A stretch of 64,000 nt of DNA from Gelatiniphilus marinus (lineage in GTDB: Bacteria; Bacteroidota; Bacteroidia; Flavobacteriales; Flavobacteriaceae): NCBI RefSeq assembly GCF_042678305.1, contig NZ_JBHUDT010000004.1. One strand, given 5' to 3'. Every line of letters starts with the position of its first letter. Position 1 is the stretch's first letter. A program made the translations under genes and the position numbers. This document shows, piece by piece, positions 34,478-42,736 of the stretch. Below the pieces are notes generated by a model. The model saw only the letters and a list, made by a program, of their open reading frames with translations, had not been told where the DNA came from and made no database searches.

Positions 34478-35455
34478 TTATTTGTATAATACTTTTTTAA
34501 CGGCTTTTATTACCTCTGTGTAATCTGGCAACCACTCTTTTAGTAAAACCGGTGAGTAGGGTGCTGGCGTATCTGCTGTGTTAATTTTTACAATGGGCGC
34601 ATCTAAATAATCAAAGGCTTCAGACTGTACCAAATAAGTGATTTCGGTTGCTACATTTCCAAAGGGCCACGCTTCTTCTAAAACCACTAATCTATTTGTT
34701 TTTTTAACCGATTCCACAATTGCTTTTCTGTCCATGGGGCGTACGGTTCGCAAATCGATTATCTCGCAAGAAATGCCTTCTTTTTCTAGTTCATCGGCAG
34801 CCTTGTAAGCTTCTTTTATAATTTTCCCGAAAGACACTATGGTAACATCTGTACCTTCTCTTTTAATATCGGCAACACCAATTGGCAATACATATTCGCC
34901 TTCAGGCACTTCGCCCTTATCGCCGTACATTTGCTCGCTTTCCATAAAAATAACTGGGTCGTCATCGCGAATGGCAGCTTTTAACAAGCCTTTGGCATCG
35001 TATGGGTTTGATGGTACAACCACTTTTAAACCCGGTGTATTGGCAAACCAATTCTCGAAAGCCTGCGAGTGCGTTGCCCCTAATTGGCCCGCAGAAGCTG
35101 TTGGTCCACGAAACACGATAGGGCACTTAAACTGCCCCCCGGACATTTGCCTAATTTTAGCGGCATTGTTTATAATTTGATCAATTCCAACTAAAGAGAA
35201 ATTAAAGGTCATGTATTCTACAATAGGCCTGTTCCCGGTCATGGTAGAGCCAATGGCTATTCCTGCAAAACCAAGCTCTGCAATTGGCGTATCGATAACC
35301 CGTTTTGGGCCAAACTCGTCAAGCATCCCTTTTGAGGCTTTGTAAGCACCGTTGTATTCTGCAACTTCCTCACCCATTAAATAAACGCTTTCGTCCCTTC
35401 GCATTTCTTCGCTCATGGCTTCGCAAATGGCTTCTCTAAATTGAATTGTTTTCAT
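34478..35455 (-). CDS. pdhB: Pyruvate dehydrogenase E1 component, beta subunit
   Basis: This 325-residue protein pairs with an E1-alpha subunit to decarboxylate pyruvate with thiamine diphosphate. Typical segments are GEEVAEYNGAYKASKGML, RVIDTPIAELGFAGIAIG, EYMTFNFSL and RTVRPMDRKAIVESVKKTNRLVVLEEAWPFGNVATEI. The E1-alpha and E2 genes are not in the window; in Flavobacteriia this separation is common. The gene may have its own promoter, since a perfect -7 box lies just upstream. Confidence 0.92.
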   Translation of the reverse strand: MKTIQFREAICEAMSEEMRRDESVYLMGEEVAEYNGAYKASKGMLDEFGPKRVIDTPIAELGFAGIAIGSTMTGNRPIVEYMTFNFSLVGIDQIINNAAKIRQMSGGQFKCPIVFRGPTASAGQLGATHSQAFENWFANTPGLKVVVPSNPYDAKGLLKAAIRDDDPVIFMESEQMYGDKGEVPEGEYVLPIGVADIKREGTDVTIVSFGKIIKEAYKAADELEKEGISCEIIDLRTVRPMDRKAIVESVKKTNRLVVLEEAWPFGNVATEITYLVQSEAFDYLDAPIVKINTADTPAPYSPVLLKEWLPDYTEVIKAVKKVLYK

Positions 35456-35480
35456 TAATGCTGTTTTTAAGATCGAATTG

Positions 35481-35488
35481 CAAAAATA
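35481..35488 (-). promoter_or_regulatory. -7 element of pdhB
   Basis: The reverse strand reads TATTTTTG, a perfect TAnnTTTG box about 26 nt upstream of the ATG. No TTG is found at the matching -33 distance, so the assignment is partial. Confidence 0.4.
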
Positions 35489-35670
35489 ACAATAAATAGA
35501 ATACCTTGTTTAAAAGAATTATCTAAAAATTTATTATGCGCGCATAGTAAATATTCAAAATAAAATAATTAACTTCGTTGCCATGAAAAGCTTGCGGTTT
35601 TTTACTGCTTTTGGTAGGTTAAAATCGTGCTCTTTTAAATAACTAAGTATTAATACATAAACGATTTATA

Positions 35671-36417
35671 ATGAAAATTTTAGTGTGTATAAGTCACGTT
35701 CCAGACACCACATCGAAAATTAATTTTACAGATAACAACTCAAAATTCGACACCAATGGCGTTCAATATGTTATCAACCCAAACGATGAGTTTGGTTTAA
35801 CCCGTGCCATGTGGTTTAAAGAAAAACAGGGCGCAAGTGTAGATGTTGTTAATGTTGGCGGTGCAGAAACCGAGCCAACTTTACGTAAAGCGCTAGCTAT
35901 TGGTGCAGACAGTGCCATTCGAGTTAACACAGCTGCATTGGATGGTTTACAGGTAGCCAAACAATTAGCAAAAGTAGTGCAAGATGGCGGCTACGATTTG
36001 GTTATTGCCGGTCGCGAATCTATTGATTATAACGGTGGTATGGTTCCGGGCATGTTAGCTGGTTTAACCCATGCCAATTTTGTAAACAATTGTATTAGCC
36101 TTGAAGTTGACGGGGCAAACGCTACGGCGATTCGTGAAATTGATGGCGGAAAGGAGACCGTATCAACAACCTTACCATTGGTTATTGGTGGACAAAAAGG
36201 ATTGGTTGAAGAAAGCGATCTGCGCATCCCTAACATGCGGGGTATAATGATGGCTCGAAAAAAACCATTAACCATTGTTGAACCTGTTGAAGCAACAGCA
36301 GGCACCACTGCGGTTAATTTTGAAAAACCTGCGCCAAAAGGTGCGGTAACATTGGTATCGCCCGATAATTTAGACGAATTAGTAAACTTGCTTCACAACG
36401 AAGCTAAGGTGATTTAG
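35671..36417 (+). CDS. etfB: Electron-transfer flavoprotein, beta subunit
   Basis: The 248-residue protein carries electrons from acyl-CoA and other dehydrogenases together with EtfA. It has the adenine-nucleotide fold start MKILVCISHVPDTTSKINF and the motif VIAGRESIDYNGGMVPGMLA, where GxxxDxxxGxxP positions the AMP. The C-terminal partner-binding loop includes RIPNMRGIMMARKKPL. It is co-oriented with etfA 105 nt downstream. Confidence 0.92.
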   Translation: MKILVCISHVPDTTSKINFTDNNSKFDTNGVQYVINPNDEFGLTRAMWFKEKQGASVDVVNVGGAETEPTLRKALAIGADSAIRVNTAALDGLQVAKQLAKVVQDGGYDLVIAGRESIDYNGGMVPGMLAGLTHANFVNNCISLEVDGANATAIREIDGGKETVSTTLPLVIGGQKGLVEESDLRIPNMRGIMMARKKPLTIVEPVEATAGTTAVNFEKPAPKGAVTLVSPDNLDELVNLLHNEAKVI

Positions 36418-36425
36418 CCTGCTAA

Positions 36426-36502
36426 ATCATCCTGAATTTATTTCAGGATCTTTTAAAGTTTACGAAAATATTAATTAAGATTCCCGTCTTCACGGGAATG
36501 AC
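36426..36502. repeat. Pair of opposed REP-like palindromes between etfB and etfA
   Basis: Element A (36426-36450, + strand) has arms ATCCTGAA and TTCAGGAT led by ATC. Element C (36479-36502, minus strand) has arms ATTCCCGT and ACGGGAAT led by GTC on the reverse strand. Both lie inside the spacer of one operon and face each other about 28 nt apart, the layout of paired REP sequences. Confidence 0.75.
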
Positions 36503-36522
36503 AAATAAAAAGATTGCATATT

Positions 36523-37482
36523 ATGTCAGTTTTAGTATATACAGAATCAGAACAAGGAACATTTAAAAAAACAGCTCTCGAGGTAGCCTCTTACGCCAAG
36601 TCTGTAGCAAACCAATTAGGAACCACAGTAACTGCGTTAGCTATAAACGCAAACGATACTGCTGCTTTAGGGAATTACGGAGTAGATAAAGTTTTAAACG
36701 TAAGCAACCCGCAACTCGATGCTTTTAGCGCAAAAACCTATGCCGATGTTTTAAAACAAGCCGCAGAAAACGAAAATGCCAAAGTGGTAATTTTAAGCTC
36801 GAGTGCAGACAGCAAATATCTAGCTCCTCTTTTAGCCATTGGCTTAAACGCAGGTTTTGCTTCAAATGTTGTTGAAGCACCATCAAGCACGTCGCCTCTT
36901 ACCGTTAAACGTAACGCCTTTACAAACAAAGCTTTTAGCATTACAACCATTGATACCGATGTTAAGATATTGGCGGTTTCTAATAATTCTTTCGGATTAG
37001 TAGAATCTAATGGTAGCGCTTCCGCGGAAGCGTTTTCGCCCTCAATTTCAAAATCTGGTGTAACCGTGAAATCTGTTGACAAAGCTACCGATAAAGTAAC
37101 CATTGCCGATGCCGAAATAGTGGTTTCTGCCGGTCGTGGTTTAAAAGGTCCTGAAAACTGGGGCATGGTTGAAGAACTGGCCGAGGTTTTAGGCGCTGCA
37201 ACTGCATGCTCTAAACCAGTATCTGATTTAGGATGGAGGCCCCATGGCGAACACGTTGGGCAAACCGGAAAACCAGTAGCAGCAAACCTTTATATTGCCA
37301 TTGGTATATCTGGAGCTATCCAACATTTAGCGGGTATTAATGCTTCAAAAGTAAAAGTGGTTATTAATACCGATGCCGAAGCACCGTTCTTTAAAGCCGC
37401 AGATTACGGCGTTGTGGGCGATGCTTTTGAGGTGGTTCCGCAACTCATAGAAAAATTAAAAGCTTTTAAAGCGCAACAATAA
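36523..37482 (+). CDS. etfA: Electron-transfer flavoprotein, alpha subunit
   Basis: The 319-residue FAD-binding subunit partners EtfB. FAD-site motifs in the C-terminal half are VVSAGRGLKGPENWGMVEELAEVLGAA, ACSKPVSDLGWRPHGEHVGQTGKPV and GISGAIQHLAGINASKVKVVINTDAEAPFFKAADYGVVGD. The ATG at 36523 is preferred over the TTG three codons upstream. Residues about 166-170 are encoded by a 16-bp palindromic repeat (listed), in the linker between domains. Confidence 0.92.
   Translation: MSVLVYTESEQGTFKKTALEVASYAKSVANQLGTTVTALAINANDTAALGNYGVDKVLNVSNPQLDAFSAKTYADVLKQAAENENAKVVILSSSADSKYLAPLLAIGLNAGFASNVVEAPSSTSPLTVKRNAFTNKAFSITTIDTDVKILAVSNNSFGLVESNGSASAEAFSPSISKSGVTVKSVDKATDKVTIADAEIVVSAGRGLKGPENWGMVEELAEVLGAATACSKPVSDLGWRPHGEHVGQTGKPVAANLYIAIGISGAIQHLAGINASKVKVVINTDAEAPFFKAADYGVVGDAFEVVPQLIEKLKAFKAQQ
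37017..37032. repeat. Palindromic repeat CGCTTCCGCGGAAGCG in etfA
   Basis: This is a perfect 16-bp dyad, in frame with the etfA coding sequence. A close relative (CGCTTTCGCGGAAAG) lies just before the thyA start at 40106-40120. It appears in the variable linker between the two EtfA domains. Confidence 0.7.
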
Positions 37483-37691
37483 ATATTTTTTTATAAATTG
37501 TAATAGCAAAAAGACTGTTTAATTTAGCATTTTATCTTAAATCTGCTTTGGCAGTTGGTAAAGTCCTAATTTAAACAGTTCTTTGTGCTTAATTAACTAC
37601 CTTGGCAATATACACTTGGTATTTTTTAATAAACATGTTTTTATTAGGAGATAACCCTCTAAATATTTAAGTCTCGATTATCGAGTAAACT

Positions 37692-38309
37692 ATGAGTTTA
37701 GTAAGATTAAACATAAAAGGCATTTCGTACAGCCAAACCCAAAATGGCGCTTATGCCCTTATTTTAAACGAAGTAGAAGGCGATCGCAAACTCCCCATTG
37801 TAATTGGCGCTTTTGAAGCACAATCTATAGCCATAGCTTTAGAAAAAGAAATTCGCCCGCCTCGGCCTTTAACTCACGATTTATTCAAAAATTTCGCCGA
37901 CAGGTTCGATATTGTTGTAAAACAAGTTATTATCCATAAATTGGTAGATGGTGTTTTTTACTCCAGTTTAATCTGCGAGCGCGATAAAATTGAAGAAATA
38001 ATAGATGCCCGAACCAGCGATGCCATAGCTTTGGCCCTTAGGTTCGATGCTCCTATCTTTACCTATAAAAACATTCTTGACAAAGCCGGTATTTACCTAA
38101 AAGTGAACCCCAAAAAAGAAGACGAGCAAGAGCTACAAGACAGTATTTTGGTTGACGATATCTTAGCCAATGAGCTAGAGCCCAAAGCTCCTCGAGACCA
38201 TTACAAAACCAAAACACTAAAAGAGCTTCATCAATTATTGGACGAGGCCGTTTCAAACGAAGATTACGAAGCCGCTGCCCATATTCGCGACGAAATTTCA
38301 AAACGCTAA
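37692..38309 (+). CDS. Bifunctional nuclease family protein (DUF151) with UVR motif
   Basis: This 205-residue protein has a DUF151 domain at residues about 1-125 (VEGDRKLPIVIGAFEAQSIAIALE and DGVFYSSLIC). A C-terminal UvrB/UvrC-like motif follows (LKELHQLLDEAVSNEDYEAAAHIRDEISKR, about 176-205). Bifunctional nucleases of this family cut DNA and RNA in vitro; the UVR motif suggests a protein-protein contact of the kind used in excision repair. It stands alone 13 nt before the nucleoside transporter. Confidence 0.85.
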   Translation: MSLVRLNIKGISYSQTQNGAYALILNEVEGDRKLPIVIGAFEAQSIAIALEKEIRPPRPLTHDLFKNFADRFDIVVKQVIIHKLVDGVFYSSLICERDKIEEIIDARTSDAIALALRFDAPIFTYKNILDKAGIYLKVNPKKEDEQELQDSILVDDILANELEPKAPRDHYKTKTLKELHQLLDEAVSNEDYEAAAHIRDEISKR

Positions 38310-38322
38310 TTTTTTAAAAACA

Positions 38323-39852
38323 ATGAAACAGGTTTTTTTGTCTTTAGTTGCTATTTTCTTGTTTTCTACTTCAATATTAATAGCACAAGAAACAAACAAA
38401 CAAAAACCTACTGAGGCTATCGAAATTGTTTCGCAAACTGAAACTATACTAATAGATTCAACAAACATAAATTTACCTAAAAAAGAAGCCGCAAACACCT
38501 CAGAGACAGCCTCTTCAAAAACAACTGAAAGCACCATAATACCAAACCAAGGCTTTTCATTAAATAGTTTGTGGCGCGGTGTTTTAGGTATGGTTACCTT
38601 AATTTTTATTGCCTTCCTTTTTAGTAGTAACAGAAAAGCAATAAATTGGAAAATTGTAGGTATTGGTTTAACATTTCAACTATTAATTGCTATTGGAGTA
38701 TTAAAAGTGGAATTTATTAAAAATATTTTTGAATTTATTGGTGGCTTATTTGTTGAAGTATTGGAATTCACAAGAGCTGGCAGTAAGTTTTTATTTGAGG
38801 GTTTGGTTGTAGATATGGACACTTTCGGTTTTATTTTCGCCTTTCAAGTGCTTCCAACTATTATCTTCTTTTCTGCTTTAACATCAGTTTTATTCTACTT
38901 GGGCATCATTCAAAAAGTAGTAAAAGCGTTCGGTTGGTTGCTTTCTAAATTATTAAAGATTTCTGGAGCAGAAAGCTTAAGTGTAGCCGGAAACATTTTT
39001 TTAGGGCAAACCGAAGCCCCACTTTTAATAAAGGCCTATTTAGAAAAAATGAATAAGTCTGAAATGCTTTTGGTAATGATTGGCGGAATGGCCACCGTTG
39101 CCGGAGCGGTATTGGCAGCCTATATTGGGTTTCTTGGTGGCGACGATCCTGCCTTACGGCTATTTTATGCAAAACACTTGTTGGCGGCATCGGTAATGGC
39201 TGCACCTGGTGCCATTGTAATTTCTAAAATACTATATCCACAAACCGAAAACGTTAATACCAATGTTAAGGTTTCGCAAGAAAAAATAGGTTCTAACTTT
39301 TTAGATGCCATTGCCAACGGCACCACCGAAGGTTTAAAACTGGCCGTAAATGTAGGGGCTATGCTTTTAGTGTTTGTCGCTTTTATTGCCATGTTTAACG
39401 GTATTTTAGGATGGGTTGGCGATGTAACCACTTTAAATGGATGGATTGCAAACAACACCGCTTACCAAAGCCTATCGCTCGAACTTATTTTGGGTTACGT
39501 TTTTGCCCCGCTTATGTGGCTTATAGGCGTTGCAAAAGAAGACATGGCCTTAATGGGGCAGCTTTTAGGCATTAAACTTGCCGCCAGCGAATTTATAGGC
39601 TACATCCAATTATCCGATTTAAAAAACGTAGCAAATACAACACATTTAAGTTACCAAAAATCTATAATTATGGCCACTTATATGCTTTGCGGGTTTGCCA
39701 ATTTTGCATCTATTGGCATTCAAATTGGTGGTATTGGCTCGCTAGCGCCCGGGCAACGCAAAACCTTATCTAAATTTGGCATGAAAGCCTTAATTGGCGG
39801 TACCATCGCCTCTTTAATATCGGCTACCATTGCCGGAATGATTATTGGGTAA
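38323..39852 (+). CDS. NupC-type nucleoside:cation symporter
   Basis: This 509-residue inner-membrane protein has a cleavable-looking signal and a polar Ser/Thr/Lys-rich region (about 25-75) before the transport domain. Core motifs of the CNT family are SVLFYLGIIQKVVKAFGWL, ISGAESLSVAGNIFLGQTEAPLLI and GFANFASIGIQIGGIGSLAP. It imports nucleosides, probably with Na+ or H+. The leading extension is longer than in the classical family. A small hairpin (TTTCCC / GGGAAA, 39866-39880) follows the stop but lacks a T-run. Confidence 0.88.
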   Translation: MKQVFLSLVAIFLFSTSILIAQETNKQKPTEAIEIVSQTETILIDSTNINLPKKEAANTSETASSKTTESTIIPNQGFSLNSLWRGVLGMVTLIFIAFLFSSNRKAINWKIVGIGLTFQLLIAIGVLKVEFIKNIFEFIGGLFVEVLEFTRAGSKFLFEGLVVDMDTFGFIFAFQVLPTIIFFSALTSVLFYLGIIQKVVKAFGWLLSKLLKISGAESLSVAGNIFLGQTEAPLLIKAYLEKMNKSEMLLVMIGGMATVAGAVLAAYIGFLGGDDPALRLFYAKHLLAASVMAAPGAIVISKILYPQTENVNTNVKVSQEKIGSNFLDAIANGTTEGLKLAVNVGAMLLVFVAFIAMFNGILGWVGDVTTLNGWIANNTAYQSLSLELILGYVFAPLMWLIGVAKEDMALMGQLLGIKLAASEFIGYIQLSDLKNVANTTHLSYQKSIIMATYMLCGFANFASIGIQIGGIGSLAPGQRKTLSKFGMKALIGGTIASLISATIAGMIIG

Positions 39853-40105
39853 AAAGCCCCTTTACTTTCCCAAAGGGAAATCGAAGCCCAAAATAAATCC
39901 GTTAATAACTTTGTGATATTTTATTGGAGAAACAACCCCCTAAGTTTAATGATTTTATATATTTTTAGCACTGGCATTTTGTTGTGCTGGCATGGCTTGA
40001 AATAAGGCCGGTTTTATTGAAAAACACCTTACAAAGCCAGTTAAAACAGCTATTGACTAAGATTCGATTTCAATTATAAAACCAAGTTTAATTAAAAAAC
40101 ATTTT

Positions 40106-40120
40106 CGCTTTCGCGGAAAG
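40106..40120. repeat. Relative of the etfA palindrome, just before thyA
   Basis: CGCTTTCGCGGAAAG contains the dyad CTTTC..GAAAG around GCG and ends 5 nt before the thyA ATG, where it could shape the ribosome-binding region of the mRNA. Confidence 0.5.
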
Positions 40121-40125
40121 AAAAC

Positions 40126-40950
40126 ATGAAACAATACCACGATTTAGTAAAACACGTTTTAGAAAACGGCAACAAAAAAGAAGACAGAACAGGCATAGGC
40201 ACAAAAAGTGTTTTTGGTTACCAAATGCGGTTCGATTTAAGTGAAGGTTTCCCCATGGTTACCACAAAAAAACTGCACTTAAAATCGATTATTTATGAGT
40301 TGCTTTGGTTTTTAAAAGGCGATACCAATATTAACTATTTAACCGAAAATGGTGTGAAAATCTGGAACAGTTGGGCAGACGAGAATGGCGATTTAGGTCC
40401 TGTTTATGGCCACCAATGGCGCAACTGGAATAACGACGAAATAGACCAGATTAAAGACATTATTAACACCCTAAAAACCAACCCGAACAGCAGGCGCTTG
40501 TTGGTTTCTGCTTGGAACCCTTCGGTTTTACCAGATACCTCAAAAAGCTTTAGTGAAAATGTGGCCAATGGCAAAGCGGCGCTTCCGCCCTGTCATGCTT
40601 TCTTTCAATTTTATGTTGCCGATGGTAAATTATCGTGCCAACTCTATCAACGCAGTGCCGACATCTTTTTAGGAGTTCCTTTCAACATTGCAAGTTATGC
40701 GTTGCTTACCATGATGATGGCTCAAGTTTGTGGTTACCAAGCTGGAGAATTTATTCACACCTTTGGCGATGCGCATATTTACAGCAACCATCTTGAGCAA
40801 TTAGAATTACAATTATCCCGTGATTTAAGACCGCTACCAAAAATGATTTTAAATCCTGAAATTAAAGATATTTTTGATTTTGATTTTGAAGACTTTACAC
40901 TTGTTGATTATAATCCGCATCCGCATATAAAAGGGGTTGTTGCGGTATAA
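40126..40950 (+). CDS. thyA: Thymidylate synthase
   Basis: This 274-residue enzyme methylates dUMP to dTMP with methylenetetrahydrofolate. The nucleophile is Cys156 in [13 protein letters not shown]. Other diagnostic parts are [14 protein letters not shown] (near 89-101), [20 protein letters not shown] and [13 protein letters not shown]. Length fits bacterial ThyA. The partner DHFR fusion lies about 700 bp downstream, with a CBM48 gene between. Confidence 0.95.
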   Translation: MKQYHDLVKHVLENGNKKEDRTGIGTKSVFGYQMRFDLSEGFPMVTTKKLHLKSIIYELLWFLKGDTNINYLTENGVKIWNSWADENGDLGPVYGHQWRNWNNDEIDQIKDIINTLKTNPNSRRLLVSAWNPSVLPDTSKSFSENVANGKAALPPCHAFFQFYVADGKLSCQLYQRSADIFLGVPFNIASYALLTMMMAQVCGYQAGEFIHTFGDAHIYSNHLEQLELQLSRDLRPLPKMILNPEIKDIFDFDFEDFTLVDYNPHPHIKGVVAV

Positions 40951-40976
40951 AACCGTATTCAATCTTTTTTTAAAAC

Positions 40977-41015
40977 AAAAAAAAGCGCTTTCAAAAATTT
41001 TAAAAGCGCTTTTTT
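40977..41015. terminator. Strong bidirectional terminator
   Basis: AAAAGCGCTTT pairs with AAAGCGCTTTT, flanked by long A- and T-runs. It serves thyA from the left and the convergent CBM48 gene from the right. Confidence 0.85.
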
Positions 41016-41038
41016 GTCTGATTTCTTTATGGGTTTAA

Positions 41039-41332
41039 CTATACCGTTAACACACCGTTTTCTGATGCAAATTCGTTTTTTGCATAAGCATCTGCTTGCT
41101 CATCGTTTACGTAAGCACCATCAATAAGGTACCTAAACTCGTAAGAATTGTCTTTCTCTAAGTTTAATGTTCCTTTAAAAGTTCCATTTTTCAGTTTTTT
41201 AAGTATTGTTGCATTCTCGTCCCATTGGTTAAAACTCCCAATTACCGCTACTTTTTTTGCATCTTCTGCAGGTACCGTAAAAGTAACTTTACAAATAGGT
41301 TTGCTTTTTAAATACTGTTTTGTAATAGCCAT
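41039..41332 (-). CDS. CBM48/isoamylase-type early-set domain protein
   Basis: This 97-residue single-domain protein has no signal peptide. It reads KVTFTVPAEDAKKVAVIGSFNQWDENATILKKLKNGTFKGTLNLEKDNSYEFRYLIDGAYVNDEQAD. The GSFNQWDE and EFRYLIDG segments are hallmarks of the glycogen-binding early-set fold used by branching enzymes and AMP-kinase beta. It may bind alpha-glucan as a regulator, but no enzyme is nearby. The gene is convergent with thyA. Confidence 0.85.
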   Translation of the reverse strand: MAITKQYLKSKPICKVTFTVPAEDAKKVAVIGSFNQWDENATILKKLKNGTFKGTLNLEKDNSYEFRYLIDGAYVNDEQADAYAKNEFASENGVLTV

Positions 41333-41668
41333 GATTCTATCTTGTTTAATTTAGTTTTATTTTCAACCGGCAAATTTATAAAACAATCACATATTTACAA
41401 TTATTTAAAACACTTTAAGTCAAAGATTTATCGTTTTAACAATACGTCTTAACAATAATTTAACGAAACCGCTTATTTTAACGAATTAATTAGCAAAACA
41501 TCAAAAAAAATCCTGTTATCCTTTTATTATTTTTAATCGGTCTTAAAACGAAAACGTTTTAGTAACCAATACTTAAGCAACATTTAAGGCAAATTCTCCA
41601 AATAAGCTCCAAAAATCGTTTGGTATTACTAAAAGTTTTAACTTTACAGCTCTGTTATTTTATTATAT
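41333..41668. other. Divergent intergenic region with a DHFR-side promoter
   Basis: No gene seen. A candidate promoter for the right-hand gene has TTG at 41620-41622 and TAACTTTA at 41639-41646 with a 16-nt spacer, about 22 nt upstream of the ATG. The rest is A/T-rich and unremarkable. Confidence 0.5.
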
Positions 41669-42592
41669 ATGTTCGGAAAGAAAAAACAAAAACCCTTAAT
41701 AGACGCAAACCAATTAGAGCTAATTGAAAACGCCCAAAAACGCATTAAACAAAAAAAGCGCTTATACGTTCACTTTGTTGTATTTTTAATTGGAGCACTA
41801 TTTTTAATTGTTGCCAATACCATTTTGGGCATAGGCAAAGACGTAACCTTTTTTGGCAAAGAATGGTTTGTATTTGCTATTTTGCTTTGGCTTTTCTTTT
41901 TATTGTACCATGTCTTTAATGTATATGTAACCCATAAATTTATGGGAAAAGCTTGGGAGAAAAACCAATTAGACAAACTGGTTGCAAAACAGCAAGAGCG
42001 TATTGATAAACTTAAAGCGGGCTTTGTAAAAGAAGAAACCTTAATAGCGCAAAGCGAAGTTTATAATAAAACATTACCCAAAACCCAAAACCCAAAACCT
42101 AAAATAGAATTGACAATAATTGTCGCTGCCGCGGAAAATGATGCCATTGGAAAAGGCAACAAACTTATTTGGCATTTAAGCGACGATTTAAAACGCTTTA
42201 AAAGCTTAACCAACGGCCACCATATTATAATGGGGCGCAAAACCTTTGAAAGTTTCCCGAAACCCTTGCCCAACAGAACGCACGTAGTTATTTCAAGACA
42301 AAAAGACTACAAAGTTCCCAGCGGTGTTATTTTGGTAAACTCTTTAGAAGATGCCATAGACGCTGCAAAAAACGATGCGCAACCCTTTATAATTGGCGGT
42401 GGCGAAATCTACAAACAAGCCATGACTTTAGCCGATAAAATTGAGTTAACGCGTGTACACGAAAGTTTTGAAGCCGATACGTTTTTCCCGAAAATAGACA
42501 CCTCTGTTTGGAAAGAAACCGCAAACACCTTTCATTCAAAAGATGAAAACCACGAGCATGAGTTTTCGTTTTTGACTTATGAGAGAAAGTAA
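41669..42592 (+). CDS. folA: Membrane-anchored dihydrofolate reductase: 2TM domain-DHFR fusion
   Basis: The 307-residue protein has two hydrophobic helices (about 33-52 and 66-86) in a 2TM domain, then a basic linker (about 95-145). Dihydrofolate reductase follows from residue 147 (LTIIVAAAENDAIGKGNKLIWHLSDDLKRF..). The catalytic acid aligns with Asp173; IIMGRKTFESFP, VISRQ and GGGEIYKQAM are NADPH and substrate sites. In many relatives the two parts are separate neighbouring genes. The linker spans three to four copies of a 7-bp repeat (CCCAAAA), and no ATG precedes DHFR. The enzyme reduces dihydrofolate formed by ThyA. Confidence 0.85.
   Translation: MFGKKKQKPLIDANQLELIENAQKRIKQKKRLYVHFVVFLIGALFLIVANTILGIGKDVTFFGKEWFVFAILLWLFFLLYHVFNVYVTHKFMGKAWEKNQLDKLVAKQQERIDKLKAGFVKEETLIAQSEVYNKTLPKTQNPKPKIELTIIVAAAENDAIGKGNKLIWHLSDDLKRFKSLTNGHHIIMGRKTFESFPKPLPNRTHVVISRQKDYKVPSGVILVNSLEDAIDAAKNDAQPFIIGGGEIYKQAMTLADKIELTRVHESFEADTFFPKIDTSVWKETANTFHSKDENHEHEFSFLTYERK
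42077..42104 (+). repeat. Heptanucleotide repeat CCCAAAA (three perfect units plus one CCTAAAA)
   Basis: The unit runs consecutively at 42077, 42084, 42091 and 42098, coding the linker PKTQNPKPK. As seven is not a multiple of three, gain or loss of one unit would shift the frame between the 2TM and DHFR parts. Confidence 0.8.
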
Positions 42593-42596
42593 CTAA

Positions 42597-42714
42597 ACTT
42601 GACTTAAACAGAAAAAAAACGATAACCTCACTTAGCGTCGGATGCAAGTTACCTGTGCCAAACTTGTTTTCAGTATTAAAGCGACGTATATCCGCGAGCC
42701 AATTGGCAACAATA
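42597..42714 (+). repeat. Cassette-like boundary sequence, copy 2
   Basis: Begins AACTTGACTT 5 nt after the DHFR stop, as at 20154. It shares CAGAAAAAAA, GATAAC and TTAGCG, then ATTAAAGCGA and ATTGGCAAC. The centre is longer than in copy 1 and has inner arms CAAGTT / AACTTG and outer CGGAT / ATCCG, so it folds into a compound hairpin. It immediately precedes the restriction gene. Confidence 0.55.
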
Positions 42715-42736
42715 TAAAAATGACTAAATTTGGAAA

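Noticed and set aside
37514..37579. Inverted repeat after etfA (ACTGTTTAA / TTAAACAGT)
   Set aside because: The arms are only nine bases, the loop is long and no T-run follows, so it does not qualify as a terminator.
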